Program-made: the position numbers and the translations under genes
Notes under the pieces: generated by a model
The model's database searches: none
What the model was told of the DNA's origin: nothing
Seen by the model: only the letters and a program-made list of their open reading frames with translations
NCBI GenBank assembly: GCA_910575565.1
Contig: CAJTFL010000010.1
Span: forward strand, 87,007-151,006
Source: Lachnospiraceae bacterium
Lineage (GTDB): Bacteria > Bacillota > Clostridia > Lachnospirales > Lachnospiraceae
DNA: 64,000 bases
Direction: 5' to 3'
Shown: piece by piece, positions 58,969 through 64,000 of the stretch
Layout of the letters: each line of letters opens with the position of its first letter
Numbering within the stretch: the stretch's first letter is position 1

Positions 58969-60660
58969 ATGATTATAGGAATAGACTTAGGAACCACAAA
59001 CAGCCTGGCAGCGTATTTTTCGGAAGAGGGGCCGAAGATTATCCCTAACCGTTTAGGGAAGCGGCTGACTCCATCAGTGGTCAGCATGGACGAGGAAGAG
59101 CAGATCTATGTGGGGGATTCCGCTGTGGAAAGAAACCTCCTTTACCCGGGAAGCACGGCCAGCGTATTTAAACGGGATATGGGAAGCAAGAAGAAATTCA
59201 GCCTTCTCCATAAAACCTTTACCGCAGAAGAATTGTCTTCTTTTGTGCTGAGGGCGCTTAAAGAGGACGCAGAGCATTACCTGGGGGAAGCGGTAACGGA
59301 GGCAGTGATCAGTGTGCCAGCTTACTTTAACGATGCCAGGAGACGGGCGACGAAAAAAGCGGGGGAGCTGGCGGGGCTTAAGGTAGAGCGGATCATCAGC
59401 GAGCCTACGGCGGCGGCCATTGCTTATGGCTTGTACCAAAGCCCGAAGTCCGCCAGGTTCCTGGTCTTTGATCTGGGCGGCGGAACCTTTGATGTGTCCA
59501 TCCTGGAATTGTTTGACACGATTTTGGAGGTGCGGGCGGTAGCTGGGGATAATTTCCTGGGCGGGGAAGATTTTACGGCGGTGCTGGAGGATTTGTTTTT
59601 TGAAAAATATCCTCAGTTTGACCGGCTTACCTTGGACGAGAAAACCCTGCGCCATATCCACCGGCAGGCGGAAGCCTGCAAGATAGGCTTTTCCCAGGGC
59701 AGGGTTTCTTCCATGAACTGTAAAATCGGGGAGGAGCTGTTTCCCCTTGAGGTGGAGCTTTCCCGGTATGAGGAAGCCTGCAAGGAACTGCTTGGCCGTA
59801 TCCGCCAGCCCGTTAAGCGAAGCCTTTCAGACGCCCATATCCGCTTGTCAGACATTGACAAGGTGGTGCTGGTGGGCGGGGCGACCAAAAGCCCGGTGAT
59901 TCGCCGCTTCGTGGGGAAATTATTTAAGGCTCTTCCGGATACGAATGTTAACCCGGATGAGGCGGTGGCTTTAGGCGCGGCCATCCAGGCGGCCATGAAG
60001 GAGCGGAGGGAAGCCATCAAGGAAGTGGTTTTGACGGATGTCTGTCCCTTTACCCTGGGCACGGAGGTGGTCCGGGAGTGGGAAAAGGGATTTTTTGAGA
60101 ACGGGATTTTCTGCCCGATTATCGATCGGAACACGGTGATCCCCACCAGCCGGACAGAAAGGCTGTATACCGCCCATGACAACCAGTCGAAAATCCGGGT
60201 AAATGTGCTCCAGGGGGAAAGCCGTTTTGCATCCAATAATCTGTCCCTGGGAGAGCTAATGATCGACGTGCCCCCGGGAAAGGCAGGGGAAGAGGCAGTG
60301 GATGTGACGTACACGTATGACATTAACTCCATCCTGGAAGTAGAAGTGAAGGTGCTTTCCACCAACCAGGTGACGAAGGAAGTGTTCCGGGGGCGGGATG
60401 TGGATATGACGGATGAGGAGATTAAGGAGCGCTTTGAAACCTTATCTTACTTAAAAATCCATCCCAGGGATCGGGAGGAAAATAAGTTCCTACTTTTGCG
60501 GGGCGAGCGGATTTATGAGGAGAGCATAGGGGAGAAGCGCCACTACGTGGAGGCTGCCCTCCATAAATACGAAAAGGCGCTGGATACGTATGATGCCGGC
60601 CTGATTGAAGAGGCAAAGGAAGAGTTTAAGAAATTCTTAGAGGAACTGGAGGAATTTTAA
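58969..60660 (+). CDS. hscC: HscC-like Hsp70 chaperone
   Basis: A 563-residue Hsp70. Nucleotide-binding domain motifs: 'IGIDLGTTNSLAAYF', 'VISVPAYFNDARRRATKKAGELAGL', 'EPTAAAIAYGL', 'FDLGGGTFDVSILEL' and 'VVLVGGATKSPVIRRFV'. The substrate domain starts after about residue 360 ('DVCPFTLGTEV'), and the C-terminal lid is shorter than in DnaK (about 610-640), as in HscC. Lacks the usual nucleotide-exchange and DnaJ genes nearby; instead a degenerate-J TPR protein precedes it. Its stop overlaps the cobU start (TAATG), so translation of the two is coupled. Confidence 0.9.
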   Translation: MIIGIDLGTTNSLAAYFSEEGPKIIPNRLGKRLTPSVVSMDEEEQIYVGDSAVERNLLYPGSTASVFKRDMGSKKKFSLLHKTFTAEELSSFVLRALKEDAEHYLGEAVTEAVISVPAYFNDARRRATKKAGELAGLKVERIISEPTAAAIAYGLYQSPKSARFLVFDLGGGTFDVSILELFDTILEVRAVAGDNFLGGEDFTAVLEDLFFEKYPQFDRLTLDEKTLRHIHRQAEACKIGFSQGRVSSMNCKIGEELFPLEVELSRYEEACKELLGRIRQPVKRSLSDAHIRLSDIDKVVLVGGATKSPVIRRFVGKLFKALPDTNVNPDEAVALGAAIQAAMKERREAIKEVVLTDVCPFTLGTEVVREWEKGFFENGIFCPIIDRNTVIPTSRTERLYTAHDNQSKIRVNVLQGESRFASNNLSLGELMIDVPPGKAGEEAVDVTYTYDINSILEVEVKVLSTNQVTKEVFRGRDVDMTDEEIKERFETLSYLKIHPRDREENKFLLLRGERIYEESIGEKRHYVEAALHKYEKALDTYDAGLIEEAKEEFKKFLEELEEF

Positions 60661-61325
60661 TGGGCCGGGGCGCGGCGGGCGAACTGCGCCTGGTTACGGG
60701 AGGAAGCGGCAGCGGGAAATCCCAGTACGCGGAAAAGCTGATCCTGGAATCCGGGGCAAGGGAGAAGATTTATATAGCCACCATGGAAGTGTGGGGGGAA
60801 GAGGAAAGGCAGAAGGTGCTGCGCCACAGGCGGCTTAGGGCGGGGAAAGGGTTTCGCACCGTCGAATGCCCCAGATGCCTTGGAGAGCTATCTTTGGAGG
60901 GCGGATGCCCGGCAAAGGATCGGGCCGTCTTAGTGGAATGTATGGCAAATTTAGCGGCCAATGAGCTGTTTGGGGCAGGGGATCTGCCGGAAATGCCCAG
61001 TGCAGCAGGCGGCAGGACAGGGGAGGGCGATGTCTTCGCCCAGGGAAAAGGTTTCGCAGGCGAAGCCTTTTCTTTTGCCGGAAATTTCGCCGTAAAGCAG
61101 GCTTTCTCGCGGATTATGGCGGGGATTTTAAGCCTTAAGTCCCAGTGCGGCCTGCTGGTGGTGGTGACGAATGAGGTGTTTTCCGATGGGATCCATTACG
61201 GGCTGGAGACAGAAGAGTACCTTCGCCTTTTGGGCCAGGTAAACGTGAGGCTTTCCAGGCTTTCCAGGCAGGTGACGGAAGTGGTTTACGGGATTCCGGT
61301 GGAGTTAAAGGCAGCGGATGAATGA
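60660..61325 (+). CDS. cobU: Adenosylcobinamide kinase / adenosylcobinamide-phosphate guanylyltransferase
   Basis: A 221-residue bifunctional enzyme: phosphorylates adenosylcobinamide and then attaches GMP. P-loop 'LVTGGSGSGKSQYAEKL'; 'VLRHRRLRAGKGFRTVEC' holds the His that becomes guanylylated; 'VVVTNEVFSDGIHYG' and 'EVVYGIPVELK' are the C-terminal motifs. A Gly/Phe-rich insert (about residues 110-145) is atypical. Starts on the last base of the hscC stop and is 3 bp from cbiB. Confidence 0.92.
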   Translation: MGRGAAGELRLVTGGSGSGKSQYAEKLILESGAREKIYIATMEVWGEEERQKVLRHRRLRAGKGFRTVECPRCLGELSLEGGCPAKDRAVLVECMANLAANELFGAGDLPEMPSAAGGRTGEGDVFAQGKGFAGEAFSFAGNFAVKQAFSRIMAGILSLKSQCGLLVVVTNEVFSDGIHYGLETEEYLRLLGQVNVRLSRLSRQVTEVVYGIPVELKAADE

Positions 61326-61328
61326 AAG

Positions 61329-62363
61329 ATGGCTGGTGAAGTGAAGGATGGCTGGCGAAAAGAGGTTGGGATGTTTGGCTTAAGTGCGTTGACGGCAGGA
61401 GTGGTTTTAGACTGGATCTTTGGGGAACCTTCATGGCTTCCCCATCCGGTGGTGCTTATGGGAAAGCTGATAAAAGGGGCAGAGGAGTATCTTCGCAGGA
61501 GGCTTTCAGGCAGGGAATTGACGGCGGGGATTCTGCTGGTGTGTGCCGTGGTTTTTGTCAGCACGGCTCTCCCTTTAGCCGTCCTTTTGGCGGTTTTTTT
61601 CCTGGAAAAGGGGCCAGGGCCGGTGATGTGGTGCATTCTGGCATTCTGGAGCTTTCAGCTCCTTGCCGCCAGGGGCCTGTGCCGGGAAAGCGGGAAGGTG
61701 AGGAAGGCTTTGGAAAACCGGGATTTGGAGGAGGCCAGGAAACAGGTTTCTATGATTGTAGGCAGGGATACCAGCGTTTTGGATCAGGCGGGGATTGCCA
61801 GGGCGGCGGTGGAGACAGTGGCGGAGAATACCTCCGACGGGATTGTAGCGCCTTTAATGTATATGGCTGTGTTCGGGATTTTAGGAGGCTTTTTTTACAA
61901 GGCGGTGAATACCATGGATTCCATGGTGGGCTACCGCAACCAGCGGTATCTGTTTTTCGGGCGGGCTGCGGCAAAGCTGGACGATTTCTGCAACTACCTT
62001 CCGGCCAGGGCAACCGGCTGCCTGATGGTGTGCGCCGCCTGGATTTTAGGCTGCTTTTCGCCGGATTATAACGGGCGGCGGGCGTGGGCCGTCTACCGCC
62101 GGGACAAACGCTCTCATCCAAGCCCTAATTCGGCTCATGGGGAGGCAGCCTGCGCGGGAGCTTTAAATATCCGTCTGGCCGGCCCTGCCTGGTATTTTGG
62201 GAAGCTTTGCCAAAAGCCCTATATCGGCCAGGATGGCCGTCCCGTCCAGGCAGAGGATATAAGGAGGGCGGGGAAGCTGGCTGTGGCCACGGAAATACTG
62301 GCTCTTGGCTGCTGCTGGGGCGCGGCCTGGGCATGGCGGGGGCTAAACGTTCTTTTCCCCTAA
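61329..62363 (+). CDS. cbiB: Adenosylcobinamide-phosphate synthase
   Basis: A 344-residue integral membrane protein attaching aminopropanol (or its phosphate) to adenosylcobyrate. Family blocks: 'LDWIFGEPSWLPHPVVLMGKLI', 'RDTSVLDQAGIARAAVETVAEN', 'SDGIVAPLMYMAVFG', 'KAVNTMDSMVGYRNQRY' and 'HGEAACAGALNIRL'. About five to six membrane helices. Immediately downstream of cobU, presumably one transcript. Confidence 0.94.
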   Translation: MAGEVKDGWRKEVGMFGLSALTAGVVLDWIFGEPSWLPHPVVLMGKLIKGAEEYLRRRLSGRELTAGILLVCAVVFVSTALPLAVLLAVFFLEKGPGPVMWCILAFWSFQLLAARGLCRESGKVRKALENRDLEEARKQVSMIVGRDTSVLDQAGIARAAVETVAENTSDGIVAPLMYMAVFGILGGFFYKAVNTMDSMVGYRNQRYLFFGRAAAKLDDFCNYLPARATGCLMVCAAWILGCFSPDYNGRRAWAVYRRDKRSHPSPNSAHGEAACAGALNIRLAGPAWYFGKLCQKPYIGQDGRPVQAEDIRRAGKLAVATEILALGCCWGAAWAWRGLNVLFP

Positions 62364-62420
62364 AGCTAATCGGCTATCTGCGTTTTTCACAAAGCGGAAG
62401 GCGCATCCGGCAAAAAGCAG

Positions 62421-62487
62421 TTTTCAAACACGCTCTAAGGATTTAGTAACAGCTCAGACGCCAAGAAGATACCCCGTCTGAACGGCT
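62421..62487. repeat. Short palindromic repeats before cobS
   Basis: TTTTCAAACACGCTCTAAG (62421-62439) recurs at 54144. Next, AGCTCAGACG and CGTCTGAACGGCT (about 62451-62487) form a hairpin, and the rightward arm in reverse complement (TTCAGACGGGGTATCTTCTTGGCGT) closely matches 41394-41420. Confidence 0.55.
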
Positions 62488-62521
62488 GCGGAAATGATAA
62501 GATATAGGGGGAGTGGTTTAA

Positions 62522-63298
62522 ATGGATGGGGTTTACGGCCTTTTGATTGCCTTTTCCATGTACTCCAAGCTGCCGCTTCCTATGGTGGAGTGGACGAAGC
62601 CAAGGCTTAAGTACGTCATGTGCTGGTTCCCGGCAGTGGGCGCGGCTTGTGGCGGGGCGCTTTGGCTTTGGCTTTGGCTGGCGAAAAGGCTGGGGCTTGA
62701 CCCGGCTGCGGCAGGGCTTTTGGGGGCGGGGATCCCGGTTCTTGTGACAGGCGGGATTCATTTGGATGGCTTTTTGGATACGCTGGATGCCAGAAGCTCC
62801 TACGGGGAGCGGGAGAAAAAGCTGGAAATCTTAAAGGATCCTCATGCCGGCGCCTTTGCCATTATAGGAGCCTGCGTGTATTTTCTGGCCTATGCAGGGC
62901 TGCTTATCCAGCTTTATGCGGATGGGAGCAGGGAAAATTTAGCCGCTTTTTTCCTGGTTTTCCCTATAGAGCGGGCGTTTAGCGGCTTATCCGTGGCCAG
63001 CTTTCCCTGTGCGAAAACAAGCGGCCTTGCCTATGCCTTTGCCGATGGGGCGCATAGGCAGAGCGTTCGGCTTTCGCTGTTTTGCTGGATAGGGGCAGGC
63101 TTCCTGGCTCTTTTTCGGCTTAATGGGCCGCTGGCCTTGCTTCTTTTAGCAGCGGGAGGCGGCTTTTTCGGATATTACCGGAGGATGTGCATAAAAGAGT
63201 TTGGGGGCATTACCGGGGATTTGGCGGGATGGTTCCTGCAGGTATTTGAGCTGGGGGCATTGGCGGTAATTACATTATACGGAAGGTGGGCGGCGTAA
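62522..63298 (+). CDS. cobS: Adenosylcobinamide-GDP ribazoletransferase
   Basis: A 258-residue polytopic membrane enzyme joining adenosylcobinamide-GDP to alpha-ribazole, completing adenosylcobalamin. Signature 'GGIHLDGFLDTLDARSSYG' with its Asp-rich motif, and 'EILKDPHAGAFAIIG' are clear; about six helices. Start follows GGGGGAG. A 158-bp gap with small palindromes precedes it, so it may have its own promoter; the short cobU-like gene follows after 2 bp. Confidence 0.95.
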   Translation: MDGVYGLLIAFSMYSKLPLPMVEWTKPRLKYVMCWFPAVGAACGGALWLWLWLAKRLGLDPAAAGLLGAGIPVLVTGGIHLDGFLDTLDARSSYGEREKKLEILKDPHAGAFAIIGACVYFLAYAGLLIQLYADGSRENLAAFFLVFPIERAFSGLSVASFPCAKTSGLAYAFADGAHRQSVRLSLFCWIGAGFLALFRLNGPLALLLLAAGGGFFGYYRRMCIKEFGGITGDLAGWFLQVFELGALAVITLYGRWAA

Positions 63299-63300
63299 GC

Positions 63301-63726
63301 ATGATCTTGATTGTAGGCGGTGCATTTCAGGGAAAACGGGATTTTGCGGCAAGGCGGTTTATGGCTTCTTCTGAGGGGAATCCAGGGGAAGGAGCCGCGG
63401 GCAAAGATGGGTTTGCGGACGGAAGAGAGGTTTCCTGGGAGGTGTTTTGCAAGGCGAAGTATGCCTGCGGCCTCCACTCCATGATATGGAGGAAGCTTAA
63501 AGCAGGACAGGATGGGGAAGAGCTGGAAAAGGTCATGGCAAGACAGCTGGTGGAAGGCTGCCCGGATCGGATCCTGATCATGGACGAGATCGGCTGTGGA
63601 ATAGTCCCGGCGGATGCCTTTGAGCGGCAGTACCGGGAGCTTGCCGGGCGTATCGGCTGTAAGCTGGCGGCAGAAGCGGATGAGGTGTGGAGGGTGGCTG
63701 CGGGGATTGGGAAGCGGCTGCGGTGA
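63301..63726 (+). CDS. Second, shortened CobU-like protein
   Basis: A 141-residue protein with a P-loop-like start ('MILIVGGAFQGKRDFAARRF') and a C-terminal half resembling CobU ('ILIMDEIGCGIVPADAFERQYRELAGRIG', 'LAAEADEVWRVAAGIGKRL'). The central stretch with the guanylylated His (RHR..R) is absent, so it should not be a guanylyltransferase; a kinase or cobinamide-binding role is possible but untested. It starts 2 bp after cobS and shares its transcript. The complete cobU lies 2.6 kb upstream. Confidence 0.85.
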   Translation: MILIVGGAFQGKRDFAARRFMASSEGNPGEGAAGKDGFADGREVSWEVFCKAKYACGLHSMIWRKLKAGQDGEELEKVMARQLVEGCPDRILIMDEIGCGIVPADAFERQYRELAGRIGCKLAAEADEVWRVAAGIGKRLR

Positions 63727-63737
63727 GAAAAAGTGCG

Positions 63738-63796
63738 GTTGCCCCCAACCCACCGCTTTCGTCTTTACGACTTAGAAGCGGGGGCTTCCTCGACCG
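63738..63796. repeat. Hairpin resembling an IS200/IS605-type end (uncertain)
   Basis: CCGCTT-TCGT-CTTT-ACGA...AAGCGG forms a compact stem-loop, and GCCCCC/GGGGGC can pair alternatively. Subterminal hairpins of this look flank IS200/IS605 transposons and TnpB guide RNAs, but no transposase gene is present in the window, so this may be a remnant or an unrelated structure. Confidence 0.3.
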
Positions 63797-63827
63797 GTTA
63801 AAGTAAAACGATGAAAAAGCAAAAATA

Positions 63828-63861
63828 ACAGCGGGAAGCACATTTAAGCTTCCCGCTGTTA
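63828..63861 (-). terminator. Hairpin at the end of the cobalamin cluster
   Basis: AACAGCGGGAAGC pairs perfectly with GCTTCCCGCTGTT around an eight-base loop. The T-tract (ATTTTTGCTTTTTC) is on the minus-strand side, so it looks like a terminator for leftward transcription, although it could also block rightward read-through. Confidence 0.55.
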
Positions 63862-63908
63862 AAAGATATGCAGAAGATGGGAGTCGAATACATCTTCTGC
63901 CGGGAGTG

Positions 63909-63966
63909 TAAAATAAAGTGTGTAAGTTTAGAAATACAGCAAATCTAACAGCACGCTTTATTTTTC
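63909..63966 (+). terminator. AT-rich hairpin near window end
   Basis: AAAATAAAG-TGTG..TTTAGA pairs with TCTAA..CACG-CTTTATTTTT; the right arm ends in a T-run. It may terminate the cobalamin transcript. Confidence 0.45.
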
Positions 63967-63974
63967 TGTGTAAG

Positions 63975-63986
63975 GTGTGCTATACT
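63975..63986 (+). promoter_or_regulatory. Extended -10 element at the window edge
   Basis: TGTGC-TATACT matches an extended -10, the same string as at the map promoter; AAAGGATG follows at 63992-63999, suggesting a gene start just beyond the window. Confidence 0.4.
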
Positions 63987-64000
63987 CGAAGAAAGGATGA

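Noticed and set aside
1..64000. CRISPR array, rRNA and tRNA genes
   Set aside because: No regularly spaced direct repeats other than the coding PEKPEE repeat, no cas genes, and no cloverleaf or rRNA-like sequence was recognised by eye.

Overview
The window looks like a chromosomal segment of a spore-forming, Gram-positive anaerobe of the Clostridia, most likely a Lachnospiraceae-type gut bacterium. The signs are an alpha/beta small acid-soluble spore protein, an LPXTG surface protein, the rex / NAD(P)HX repair / alr / mazF neighbourhood, several consensus SigA promoters with 17-bp spacers, AGGAGG-type ribosome binding sites, anaerobic (cobalt-early) cobalamin genes and moderately high G+C. 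The species assignment is inference; no rRNA or tRNA gene was seen.

Region 1 (1-20.7 kb) is dominated by intracellular glycoside-active enzymes: the end of an ABC sugar-binding protein, GH42 beta-galactosidase, GH94 cellobiose phosphorylase (opposite strand), GH29 alpha-L-fucosidase, GH31 YicI-type alpha-xylosidase and GH3 beta-glucosidase. Together these activities match every linkage in fucosylated xyloglucan oligosaccharides, so the locus is best read as import and intracellular breakdown of those oligosaccharides. A cell-surface island interrupts it (6.4-13.0 kb): a Wzy/ligase-like polytopic protein, a membrane-anchored amidase and a 1435-residue LPXTG protein. It is followed by an antitoxin whose toxin has been deleted and by about 500 bp of large inverted repeats.

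Region 2 (20.8-43.6 kb) is mostly housekeeping and regulation: purA, an ABC-F protein with a small membrane protein, rex, the NAD(P)HX epimerase/dehydratase, alr, mazF, a CNNM/CorC-type transporter, a MATE exporter, a YebC regulator, a bacteriohemerythrin plus chemoreceptor pair, a secreted transglutaminase-like protein, an XRE regulator, an FtsA-like ATPase with a long C-terminal extension, an unknown protein, and a translationally coupled PadR / DUF1700 / DUF4097 trio.

Region 3 (43.9-63.7 kb) is a large anaerobic adenosylcobalamin cluster: cbiG, cbiD, cbiL, cbiF, cbiH, a cbiJ-cbiE fusion, cbiT, cbiA, cobT, cobU, cbiB, cobS and a second short cobU-like gene. A spore-protein gene overlaps the start of cbiG. 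An antisense methionine aminopeptidase and a dispersed repeat separate cbiE from cbiT. A giant TPR protein with a degenerate J domain and an HscC-like Hsp70 sit between cobT and cobU. Cobaltochelatase, cbiC, cbiP, the corrinoid adenosyltransferase, cobD and cobC are not in the window, and no cobalamin riboswitch was recognised.

A recurring theme is palindromic intergenic elements: several dispersed families, one pair showing compensatory base changes, and a roughly 165-nt hairpin just upstream of the NAD(P)HX repair gene.
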